Assembly: GCF_051020765.1 (NCBI RefSeq)
Contig: NC_134941.1
Location: forward strand, 15,376,001 to 15,440,000
Direction of reading: 5' to 3'
Source of the DNA: Lasioglossum baleicum
Taxonomy: Eukaryota; Arthropoda; Insecta; Hymenoptera; Halictidae
DNA: 64,000 bases
Shown here: positions 12,249 through 25,100 of the stretch, one piece after another
How positions within the stretch are numbered: position 1 is the stretch's first letter
How the letters are laid out: each line of letters opens with the position of its first letter
Made by a program: the position numbers and the translations under genes
Notes under the pieces: model-generated
Told to the model about the DNA's origin: nothing
Seen by the model: the letters and a program-made list of their open reading frames with translations, nothing else
Databases searched by the model: none

Positions 12249-15200
12249 CCCACAGTACTGTATCTCTTTTTCCCTTTCTTTCTAATCTGTCTCTCGAATT
12301 TTTGTTGCAGCTTTTGTGTTCATTTCCAGTCGTAATATCGGATACCATTTTTGTTCGTGTTTGATCGCTCGATTAACGTAATCACGCGATCCGGACATTA
12401 TTATCTAAGTTATGCTTTTTAAACAACTTTTAGAAAAAGAAAAATGGAAAAAATTAGCTAGGAAATATACAGCACTGTCGTAGTCGAATGTGTTACGGTG
12501 TCTCTGCATAATACGAACGATTTTCTTTTGAAAATCTATTTCTCGCCTTTTTGGCCAAGCTTGTTGTACACAGAACATCTCGATAAAAGGGACGACCGCG
12601 TCCCACGCGTTTATTCGATACTAGTCCCGAAAACGGTCGGAACGCTGGGCTTTACGTCCGCAGCCGGTCAATCTGTAATGGACCTGTTTATGCCCGCCAC
12701 CATTTCGAACGCGTCTGCTTTCAGATGGGCTTGATTCTACCGTCGTGGCCGGCCCACGTCAGGCAGCTCTTTCGCAGGTAAAACACTAACAGGAGGAAAC
12801 ATGAGAGCGTGAGAGAAAGCCGAGGTGTTCCGCGTGCTGTGAGGAAAAAGTTTCATCTTCCCCGGAAGAAGATGCGGTCGCCCTTGTCCATCGGAACGCG
12901 GACCAGGAATCTCTGCCTCTTAATTCAGAAGTTGCGACGAGGGACCGAAACTTTTCTTTTATCCTAGCCGAACCCTTTCAGCCGCGACTCAAGTCGGTAA
13001 TTGTGCGACGCAATTTCTCTGTCCGTCTTCAGCCACCGTATATGTGTCCGGCCAACCCTTTACGTCTTAACCGAACATCTCTTGCGAATCCAAACACGAG
13101 AAAATGGTCAATTTATGGTTTTCAAGCTGTCGTTGTTTCAATTGCACACTGCCCATTAAATTGATAATTTGGTGATTTTACTTATTTTTTGTTAAAATTT
13201 CACCAAAAAACTATTTTCAGACCAGTGTCTTGGGAAAACAACAGGTGTAGCACGGTGTCCTATGGAATTAATCGTTTTCATGGGAAACGATCGAGCTCGT
13301 ATCCGTACAACTGTGATGGTTGTTTTCACCGCGTGAACGGTAAACAATGTCCAGCTGCAGAACAAATATTTTTTCTAGTTTCGTATCGCAAGAGAATTTC
13401 ATTGAAACACATGCGAGTATATGTAGAACAACAGCCATCGAAATCTCTGTACAATGCATTTAATCGTCGAGTTCAATTTGGAACGAACCAAATATACAGA
13501 CTGAGTCTTATATTAACCGATGGTGCACACTTTAAATCGGAACAACTCTTTTATAAATGGACCAAACGACTAAATTTAGTTTACTAATTACAAAATTGTG
13601 TTTATCCAGAATTACGAAAAAAGATAGTAAAAGTTGCTGTTCACAACTTTTTCATATTGGCTTGTAACGAAAATTCAAAAAACATGTTTCGTATCTGAAA
13701 ATAACTGATTTACGAGCTGAAAATTTCGTCGGAAGTCGTTTGGTTGATTTATAAAAAGTTATTCAGATTTAAAAAGCGTGCTATTAACGATGAGACCGAC
13801 TGTATTTCGAAGCGCCGGAAGCGTTGGTTTTTAATATAAAAATGAGCTGGTCGTATTAGCTTTTGATCCATTAACGCCGTCGCGTCGGGACTAAATGTTC
13901 GAGAGAAAGAGGACTTGGAACAAATAGAAGGAGAGAAAACAGCTGAGAATTGTTAATGAGTTGAAAAAACGTGACTCCTGAATCGAAGTTCCTCTTTAAT
14001 CAATTACTTCCTACGGAACACGCGGCACAGTTTCCGAACTGGTTTGAAAAGGAGAGCGCAGGACTCTTTCCACAATCACGGGGGACAGTAATTAAATGTT
14101 AGTCGCCCATCGAGCGTGTTCGTTCGTTTATCTACGCTCGTTAAGCTTCTAGGAAACTAATTCGAAGATAGAGGACGCTCTCGACGGAGTGTGTGCAGCG
14201 AGTCGAACATCGTAAAATTAATTGTATCATAGGGAGACTACTAATCGCATTTCTTCTCGTCATATCATTCGAGCGTAATTGACCCTCGCGTGGACAACCA
14301 AAAAAAGATTAATAGTTTTCGCAAAAAAACTGTATAAAAATCGACTTCTTCCGTGGCAGACTATTTCTCTCTGAATGAAGAATAAAGAAAGCAATTTTTC
14401 GATATTTTCACAGGATGGTTGGCCAGACGAGGGTTAACAGATCGATACCCTTATACTCGATATACATACATAGGTGTAATAGTAATCGAACAAAAACAAA
14501 AAAAACAAACTTAACTCTTCGATGACCTACATCGTAGAAATGGGGAAACGAATCGCTAATCGACTGACAGCCGAAGTCTAGCATCCCGATCGATCTCGAT
14601 CGAATCAATTTAGATCTTTAAACCCGTACGATAGCTTCCTCGAGATGGCCCGGAGCTCTCGACAGTCTGGTAAGTGTATTTTTCCAATTTCGTCGTGCTT
14701 CTGTGTGTTAATCGCGTACGGAGAACGAGAGACAATTTCTGCATCACATTGTGCTCCTAAATCGAGATTTAGCAATTCACCGGTGGCATTTTTTTTAATT
14801 AAAAAAAGGCATCGTTAAGGATGTTTATACAATTGTTCATAGTATCGAGCGAATGTTATCAGAATATTGAGCTAAGCAGCATAGATTCAGTGTTTCAGTG
14901 ATACGGTAAAAATTCGCTTCCCAACTGTTGTATTTAATTGTTCCGATTCGACTGGTTCTACCTCCGCGTTTAATTAACATCGAATTTCCTTAAAAATGAC
15001 GAATTTACGAAACATAGTTTTTAGGTATTTTTCATCGACATTATACTCCTATGTACAAGTTGAACTTTTGAACTGCTAAATCAAGGACTAGCTCGTGCGT
15101 CTTAGCTGTAACGATGACGATAACGAATTAAAATCCTAGGGTATAGAACTTTTTCTAAAATATGTCCTGCGCGCGTTCGTCGCTCAATTATCCCGCCTCT

Positions 15201-16149
15201 AATTATGGCAAACGAACGCTTTACATACGCGCCGTCCGATCGACGAGCTTCCGTTCCGCGTTCTGTATAATTTCCAGCGCGAAAGAGAAGGGGGTGGAGG
15301 AGGAGGAGTGCAAGAGTGAAAAATTTGTGTGCGTGTGGGTGTCGCGTTCTCTCCCGTCACTGGATCCATTGTTTTTGTAAAAACTGGGGGAGCACTGTTG
15401 CGAGTTCGTCACATTCTACGACACGTCTCGCGTCGCGTCGTGATTAAGTTGTTTCGCGGAAAATTCACAGAGCCTCGCGAAATTTCGCAACGCTGCGCTG
15501 CGCTGTCCGCGCGACCCGCAAACACCACGCCTCGACAACTGTATTTATTTTTTCATCACGCTCCACACGGCGACAGAATGTATCGATTTTTTTAAGTGGA
15601 CATCTCTGCATGTAAATATTGGAATAAAATGGCGAGGAACCCCGATCAATGATTTGCACTTGTGACGATCGCTGATTTTTTTTCGGCGATGCGGAAAGTC
15701 TGCCTACAGTTTGCAAATTCGTTCGATCGTTTCGATAATCGATTGGAGATTCGTGGTGGAAGGTAAAATTTTTCTTTCTTATGAATTATCCGAAGATTGT
15801 AAGCAGAAAGAAGGAACTGTGCTCGTTGAATTTTTTTAAAGAATTGTGCACCCTGGAGACTTGTTAAATTGTACTAAAGAATTTTAAGGAATTGATTCGA
15901 TGGTATAAAGGAAATATATGTTACATTTTAACAATTAAAGGATCCCAATTAAACGAGCTTATGAGAAACTTATATTGAATCATTTGAGAGGATTCGTTAA
16001 TTTTGCCTCGTTGAATAATCTGGTCCAAGTATGGAAAATAACAGATTAATACCACGCAAATCCAGCCTGGAGGGAACAGGAAATTATCATCAAAATTTCA
16101 TTAAAATCAGCAGAATGAAATGGAATCAGGTATCGGAGCAAATGAATCT

Positions 16150-19100
16150 CTATTTCAGCGAGCATATTATTATAAAATCTTGAACGTGTACCGAGCCTCC
16201 TAACGTTAACTCCACTAAAGCCACGTAACAATAATTTAATCTCTCAGTGTCTTTCTTTTTGTTTTCTTTACCCTTCTTCTTTTTCCTGGTGGACTTCTCA
16301 TCTGATTTTTCTTTTTCCGAGAGCTGTATCCTTGGTTTTTGAAAAATCATGCCGAATTCCATCTGTGTAACGTGAAAAGATTATTAAATGTTTAAAATAT
16401 ATTACACGTCGAATTCATGTTACCATTTCTATAATTTACGTCGTAAAAATTCTGATATTAATGTCGTTATACGTTTCACGTGCGTTCAGGTATCGTAAAG
16501 CGTTACGAAACCAAAAGGAATCGACGATTTAAATAAAGATATTCGCAGTCCATTTCCAGCCAAGAAAATACGAGCAAACACTGGCTGAACATTTGAATTT
16601 TTTAAAGCAAGCACAAAAATATTTCGTTTCCACATTCCTTTTTCACATATCGCACCGCGCGTCGACGTGCCACACATAACATTTTCATGCATTTCCATCG
16701 CAGGGAAATATCAAAGGAAGAATTTTACTTATCAGAGAAACCTCTCATGTTTCTATGTATAAACAGTAGATTTTCCGAGAGCCGCCGCCAATACCTTCTT
16801 GCCCCCCTCGGGCACCAGCAACCGCATATCCTCGTCGAGATTCGAAAACGAAAAACATTCGGGATGCTCGGATCTCGCGAGACCGCCTTCTTCGAATATC
16901 AGTAATTGCTCGTGCGGTTCAAGCACGTCATCGAGCTTCATGTTCTTCGGCGATTTTCCAAGGCTTTTACCGTCGGATTTCCCTTTCTTTCGATTTTCCC
17001 GAGGCGATTCGTCTCGGGACACCGGAATATTACCCTCGAGAATGTCTTTTATACGAAATCGAAAAATCAGCGGACACTTTCCGGTGTTCTCCACCTGAAA
17101 TCACACGTACACCTCAGGACAAAACAGTTTTCACTCGTTTTTAGAATAATCCTGTTCTTATGTTTTATCATTTTTCTCATAAATGCATAATACCTGCAGC
17201 ATAATAATAAGCAAGCCGTTTTAAAACGTTCATTAAAAAAGTCAGACGAATTCTTTAAATGAAGAGATCGACACGTTTCTCGAAAAGCTCCCGAACCCTT
17301 TCGATGGAAAGAACCAATTTTCCCTGGGGGTGGAAAAGCGTGAGCAAACAGGTTGGCAACAGTGATTCATAGTCGGTACGACCACTATATGCGGCGGTAA
17401 ATGGTAAATTTACTGCCTGTCGGCTGCGAATGATTTAATCGGACCATTGTGGATTCTAGGGACCGAGTTTCGAGTTTAGCGTTCTGTGCAGGAATATGCA
17501 GGATCTTGGCACGATTGTCGAGGATGTTTTACTTCGCGCGAAATGCTTGGAATTTTCAGCAGCTAATGTTTTTCAATAAAATCTATCAACATGTTTCTTC
17601 TCCTCGAGATAGCTAAAACTGTTACAACTCGAAAAATATTATTCTGTCTAGCGTTGTGAAACTGTGGTACATACAAATACCGAATGAATTTGGTGTACTT
17701 TGTCGTTTGAAGTTTTAACGAGACTGGTGACGTTGATGCGTAATTAGGTAAATATTAATATTTATGGACTAATTTGTGAAACGGCTGTTTGAGGCGACAT
17801 TGGTTCGTTAGGTGCTCGATCGAGCTGTAATATTGAAAAATATGAAAATACAGTAACGATCAGGGCATCCTTGCTTAGAATTTTCTGAAAATTTTCTTTC
17901 TGAAATTTCTTTTTACAATGCATCGAGGGAGCTTGATTTTATTCAAACTCGAACAGATGAAAGTTACCTTGTAAGTTCTAAGATGAAACAGAGTGCAAGT
18001 AATTGCTTGCGGGGTTTCGTGATCGATATTAGATTTTACGGTGGACCGCGGACGGGATTTAAAAAGCTGTGTAACTGTGAAAGCAACCTCACAAAGGATC
18101 TCGTCTAATAGAACATGAAAAACGCAGAGAAACCTTGCAAATTACAAAAGATATAAAGGAAGAAGTTTGACTATCAAAAAATAGCGTGGCGAACAATATA
18201 CTTGAGAAAAGGATGCGACGGTGAAAAATCTATGGAGTAATAAATGTGAAAGCGAACCGCAGAATAGAAAAGGATCTCTTGCTCGAGGATCACGGCTGAT
18301 CGCCGCACGAGACCGATTAAACCCGACCTTACTCGATTACCAGGATGATTCGCCGAGGTAAATAGGCTGTAATGAAACGATACGGCCCGGGGAACCTTAT
18401 TAATTGATCGTGGTTAGGCCACGGTTAAGTTCCATGGATCGGTTCATATGTTTGCGCTTTGATCCGCCCTAAACGTTCAGATTCGAGGATTCCGGTCTAA
18501 TCAACGGGATTTGTTTAGTCCTCGCTGCTATCGGCTTTATCTCACGGAAGCATCGGTTTCTTTCGATACGGATTAGGCTAACGCCTCGAGCAAACTAATG
18601 GCAGCCTGACAAACCTGGAACTATCTCCCACACATCGATTACATCAAGGACTTTAGAATGATTTATTAGCTCTCGCGATTCGTTGATCAGCTTCCGATAA
18701 ATATAAAGACGTTTGATGAATGTTTCTATACCAATTTATAGCGAATTACGAGTAATTCAGGTACCGAACAGGATGACGTCAGAACCGCAGAAAATTTTCC
18801 CGGATCGAAAGGTGCTCGATCAGCAGGAAAAACAGGAGAAAAGATCCTGGTGTCCTGTAGATATTACCCGGAGGGAAAATTCGAATAAAATTCGAGAGGG
18901 ACGCCGATGCGAACCGATCCCGAAAGTTTCACGGTTGCTTGGGCATGATAGTTCGCCAAGTAATCCGTCGTGTTCGTCGTCGTTGACGAAGATGAAACTC
19001 TTTCGATCCGTTTGCCCGATGTATCGGAACACGAGATCCTTTTGCGAGATTCCTCGAGCGGAACACAGTGTTTGCATGGGGCTCTTTAATGCGGCCACGG

Positions 19101-22100
19101 GGGATGCAGATATCGAACTGTACCGGTCCACCACATTCTAACATTCTACCATCATGCCATTCTACCATTCGTTCGCCCACCATTGCTCGAGCGCCCGGTC
19201 TTCTCGCCTTAGGCGAACGTCTTCGCGATTTCCAATATTTTTCCAAGTGGCCGACGCTGACGTCGATTCAAGGATGCCAGCCTTTTACCAGCCGACGTAT
19301 TATACTCTTCAAACATAACACCCTCCGGCCAGTTTTTGCGCAGTGGCAAAATATTCTTGATTTACGAAAGATGATCGCAGAGACCTGGACGTCCCGAGTA
19401 TCGAGTAACATTTGTAGAAAATTAAGAAAGCGCCGAGATCACGGTACAAGAACAGTAATTGAATGAATTAAGATTAAACGAGCTCCAAGTTGAGATTCCT
19501 TCGTTTTTAGAGGTCCGTGACTAGGAAGTAATTACTTATAATTAGAGATAAGAATTCTGCAGATTAATGAATTCACAGCCGACTGACATAATCGCGAGTA
19601 ATTAATGTCTCTCTGTGTCCCTGTATTAATCTTTCGACGGAGCTCGGCGAGTTTACACGGTGCGATTAAATCCGGCTATGGCACATTACAAACCCGGGAT
19701 TAAACCCGCGCGTGTTATCATTTCTATGTTCGGGATTAAATTGCCTCTGTAATTAGTTGCCCGTAATTCGGGATGTTCGATGGTACAACACAATTTAGTT
19801 GTTCGGCCGTCCAATAACCGTCGATTACGAGTTTGCGATTATCCACCTATGATTTATTCGCAGTCGCCGAGTCATCTGGGAGAAAAGTTAATTAGAACGG
19901 CTCGGGATTTGATGGATTACATTGTAATTGGAATTTCGTGGGAAACCTGTGCGAAACGAAATGAAATTATAATTCGCTTCGAGCTCTCCAAATTTGTTTT
20001 CGCAAAAAGACGTAGATAATCTCCAGTTTCATTGACAGGAAACGTTTGCACTTGTAATTTTAGAGATTGTAAGATTCTAGTTTTTCGAAAAATTCATAAA
20101 ATTGTTTTTAGTGTTCTGAAAATGGTCAGTTGGGATTTAATTTATCTTCTGAAGGTACCCGATGATTCCTTCTCTAGTGACAGTGACAACTGTTGATATT
20201 TTTGCACCCATTTGATATCGTTAGGTGTTGCAAATTGTTTTCAGGGATTGTAAGATCCCACGCTTCTCTTATTTGTTAATAAATTTTTAATATATGACTG
20301 GGTACACTTACGGATATTTTAATTTCAACTGGTTTGTCGTCGGTAATTTCCAGCCGAGCAACACCGAAACGTGGTTTCAAGACATAAGATGGCACCACTC
20401 CTCGGCCACTGAGTTTTATGCGCAACCTTGTCCTCGTTCTAGAGCTGGACACCTCGAAAAACTCCTAAATTAAATTATAACAATCGCAGTAACTCAACAG
20501 TCAAGATAGATAATGTATCGCTTCATTTCGCACAACAACAAATTGCCCTCGCTCGCGCAACTAATCTAATAAATCGAATACATGCCGACAAATCGATAGA
20601 TATCGAATCGAATGTCATCAGAAATTTGAATTTGCATTCCCAAGTCTAATTAACCTTTTTGCTAGGATTCGGAAAACCGAATTTTCTTTCATTATTTTGG
20701 AGAAGAGACGAAAAGCTTAGAAAACTTAAACTTGGATTATAGAAGAACAAAATAATAAAATCTTCAGTGATATAAAATTCAGTAATTTGTTGAATCTTTG
20801 TATATTAGTGCTCAGAGTTGTAGTCTGATTAAAAAAGATCACAATGCCCTGCAAATCCACCACAATATCGTTCAAACTTTGTCGATGCTGTCAGAAATGG
20901 GAGTGCCGGTGTCTTGTTCCTCGAAAGGCAATTCCTCCGCCGCCATTCAACAGCAAATTTCCTCGCGACAAAAATATCGGAATGCATCCAAAATTTTATG
21001 AGGGTGTATCCGATGCACCTCCTGTGGGTACATACGATCTGCCAGATTTGATGAAGAAATCTACAGTCACAAAGTACGCCTTTTCGTACAAATTCCAAAT
21101 TTCCAGCGCCAATTTCAATAACCAGAAGTTACAAATGAATTTATTTCTTCTCTTGATCATTTTCACATCCTTAAACTCTTTTTACTGTTTTATATTTTAC
21201 ATATACACGTTTGTAACAAATACAAAAAATCCGGTGTCTACCAATAAAATTGTAAATAGAGAGACTGTAAGATTCTTCCGCAATAATTAGTTGGAAGAGA
21301 GAGCAAGAGACGGAAGAATTTTCCGAAACAATGGGAGGTCATCTACTGGAAAAATACATGAACGAAAGAGAACGAAAGAAGACTGGACTAGGTCCTGGAA
21401 TCCATGAGATCTCACAATGGCCTGAGAACATCCTAGAAAAGCCTTGTAAAAGTGTTAGGAGAGACGTGGATTTTGGAACTGTTCCTCGATTCAAGCCTGA
21501 AAAAAAATTTGTCACTCCTGGACCAGGTAAAAATATTAAAGTAAATTTATTAATACCTGCAACCTGGTTCATGTTACTAACTATTCATCTGTTTCAGGGT
21601 ACACCAGGAAGAATCCCTATCACTACATGGACGAAAATAAGCGATTGGGATCCTCCTGCACACCTACGTTCGAATACGACGGTCTAAGGCCCAGATTTTC
21701 CAGAATTTCGAAGCCCTGGAGTCAACCTTGCAATTTGTACTCGAAAACGATTTTATGCAGCGTTTAGAAAATTATTAAAAAATATATAAACGTAGTACAT
21801 TTTCCGATTAGATACAACGTGAAGCATCCAGACAGTCTCGAAGCATTTCTGAAGAAAGTCACTGGGAAAAGGGGTCCCTACGATCTGTTCACAGGTATTC
21901 AAGATTAAAATTGAGAAGCAAATTTGATCGGATAATTGTCGAGTTGCATTTTTCCAGGACCTAGGAACGAAAGCTCTCTGATAGGCTATCAGAAGCGCGC
22001 AAAATTGGTAGATCACGGCGACTGGCCTAAATTGTTGCCAGGCGAGTTCGAGAAGCTATTGCACAAGTCAAACTATTTTAAAGGACGCTGGACCACCTGT

Positions 22101-25100
22101 CCGAGGTAGTCTCAGTAGATTTACGATCGTCAAGTGTCTATGACATCTCGAATATCCATTAAGAATCTGGTATGAAACATTTCTACGCGAGTAACCAAAG
22201 TTTCTAATAGATTCCCAAAGATGTCGGGATTGAGACTGATGCTGCAGGACCTAGCTTTATCCTACAAGGACCCAACTCATCCAGGACCTGGTCATTATCA
22301 TCCAAAATCACCTAGGAAACCAAAGAACACCAAGAATTATCCGTTTAACAGCAACATCGATTTTCCGAGACCTGGTGTTCCCTTCAGGATTCATCCTGGG
22401 CCAGGACGATACAGAATTAGGGACACGAAGGACGTTCAAGGCCATGGCTGGACTTGCGTGTTCAAGAGCAAGACACCGAGGACAGATTTTATAGTCATTC
22501 CTCAGTACAGGAGCTTTTAAATTGATACAGCGATTGTCAGACTGAATTTTTGTCTTGAGAATCTACTTATTCGCACATAAAGAGAGTATCAATTTAATTT
22601 TAGGTAGCTTACGTCCTCTTCGCGATTTTGCGAGGGTCTATAGGTGATCGGGAGGTTTAAAATTGATCCAGTCTCGATCACCCTTCCCGGAGGCGCAAAG
22701 AACGATCCGTATGGATCGAGGAAACTCACGTTCACCCGAACACTCCTGCAAAAATTCAGACAAACCATTGAATAACTTAAATTTGAATTGCCAATTTACT
22801 TAATGGAAATCACTTCGTAATTACTTGGTGGAAATATTTTTAATCTGCAAAATCCTCCTCGAAGAAACCCCGATAGCCGTCGGTCCAAAAGAAACGTCAG
22901 GATCCTTATTAAGGATCACTATTTCCGGCCTGGTAACAGGACATACTAACTTCAGAAACAATAATTCATCCCTTCTCAGACCATCTTTCATCTGTACATC
23001 GATGAAACAGGTCGCGAAGATCGTGCAGACTCTAGGATCGAGAGTCTCCAGCAAAGACGCTTCTTCTGGCAATTTGTCGACATCGGGTGCCTCTTCATCC
23101 TCATCCGTCTTCTTCTTCTGTTTTTTCGCGTCTTCTTTCATAAAGAAATCAGTCTTTAAACCCGAGCAACGATTTAAATCAGTTCAATGAAGAAGATCTT
23201 CCAGATCCGAGAATGATAAATCTTGGATTTACTTTTAGGGCTTCTCTCCTTCGATTTGTCTTTTCTTCTCGATGTCTCCGCCTGCTTGGGTTCATCAATC
23301 TTCCGGATTCTTGGTAGCCTTGGTTTGAACACGAAGAAAACCTTGACGAACTGTTTGCTTTTCAAAGTCCCACGTTGCGGCGTTATCTTCACGCGACTCG
23401 AGGAGCTTTTGAACTCGAAGTTCGCTGTAAAATGCTTGTCCTGGTTCTTTAGGATTCCGCAGGTGCAGTTAGGGTAGGAGGCGTTATTGTAGGCTCGCAG
23501 ATGCGCCGAGACCTGGGTCGATTTATTATTCATTAGTTCCGAGTTCTCGGGAATGATCGGAGAGTGTCCGTTTTCATTTAGACGTGCGACGCTACCGCGG
23601 AAAAAGAGCCGCAAGGCGTTGCCGGGAACTCGAGAATCTGTTCGCTCATCTCGCAGAATGTGTCTACAATGTGGACGTGGATGTTGATCAGATTCTTCTG
23701 CAACCTTTTGTCCGTTCCATTCAATTTTTTTCGATCCACAATCTCCTCGGCATCTGGAATAAAACTGAGCATTTAAAATAAATCATTCACCAACGTTCGA
23801 TGCAAAAATCATTCACCTGGAACCTCCGCATCCGCCGAGACGTCGCTGATCGTTCGATCAGCAAAATTGCTAGATTTCTCATGATTTTCGACGTCTGTGT
23901 TCAATATTATTTCGGTCGGTTCGCGATCAAGAGGTGGAGAGATACCTCGGTTTAGTAAATTCGACTTCTCGCGATCATATAGATCTTTTAATTCGCCGAT
24001 TCTCATGTCCTTCTTGTGGGAAGCAAGCTCCGCCAAGGTGACCACTTGAATCTGAAAGCTGGGTAGTCAACTTTTCAAGGATCGAGAAAAGCTGTGTAAA
24101 TTGGTACGGCTAATTAAAATTGAATAACCTTCGCATCTCGGCCAGCCCATTCGCTCCAGTCTCATTTCCAGGGATATCGGTGCAACGTGCCGAGTAAATC
24201 AGGTGGAGCTTGATAGTCTCGCCAGGTAATATACTCCCGAAACCATCGTTCGGTTGGACCTCCATGAACATCGGCAAGAAAAGAAAGCCATACTCTTGGA
24301 TCAAGAGAGAATCGTTCGTCAGAAGTATCTCTGTGCAGACTGACTCGTGTGTGTGCACTGTGCCAAGATTCACATATGCTGGTTCTACAAAGATAGTCTA
24401 TTTTTATCTGTGTATAATTAAATAAATTATACAATGAGAAGTTGTTAAAAGTTAGTAGACCTAGAATTAATCCACGACACGTGGTCAGGGTGGCAAGGAC
24501 CTTTAGAATCAATGGCGGTGGTTTTTCTGCCTCTCGTGATCCTGTTTGCACTTGAACAGGAAATTCTAGCATGCTGGATACAGGGTCGTAGACGCTGGAA
24601 ATAATTATAGTAATTGAAAGCAACGATAACTACAAGTATATTTATTTTTACCTCTTAGATAGTTGCAGAATCGATGATTCAGGCTCCAACCTGACACTGA
24701 CCGGACAAAATGTGTCAGACTGCAAGATCGTGGACTTGGGATGAACGGTAACCTGATTTCCCAATCGTTTTGGAGTTTTCATGGAAACCTGAACACTGGC
24801 ATGCCCTACAACACTCATTCAATCGTCTCATAGTTGCTTCAATCGATATACAAGTACGTAAGTCAAAACACACCACTATTAACAATATTAAAATTCTGTT
24901 GGCAGACATCGACATCCATCATAGCGATTCCAAGATCGATACAGGGTGGATCTAGCTGGACCTGAGGAGCTGTAACCTCCGCCCAGATAGGAACTTCCTA
25001 AGTAAAAGGTATCAATGTATGTTGATTAATCTACAGAAAGTTTCATGCAGAAATCGCCTTACAATATTTCAAATAATATTTTAGGATACCTGTTTTCCAA

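Larger units (their letters stand above)
9107..16149. other. Non-coding stretch between the GPCR and the CFAP74-like gene
   Basis: About 7 kb with no exon I can support. The two genes converge here: the GPCR ends on the plus strand and the CFAP74-like gene ends on the minus strand, so both 3' UTRs should start in this stretch. A possible GPCR poly(A) signal (AATAAA type) lies near 9918. Simple repeats are a TC run at 9165-9180 and an AC run at 12234-12248. Open frames here look random in composition and lack matching splice sites. Confidence 0.55.

Noticed and set aside
18713..19466. Overlapping open frames of 100-140 codons on both strands in the large 3' intron
   Set aside because: Open on both strands at once, no recognised motif, no consistent splice partners; most likely chance.
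23560..23620. Apparent frameshift in the CFAP74-like gene
   Set aside because: An 83-bp GT-AG intron (23595-23513) restores phase and an uninterrupted domain, so no lesion is needed.
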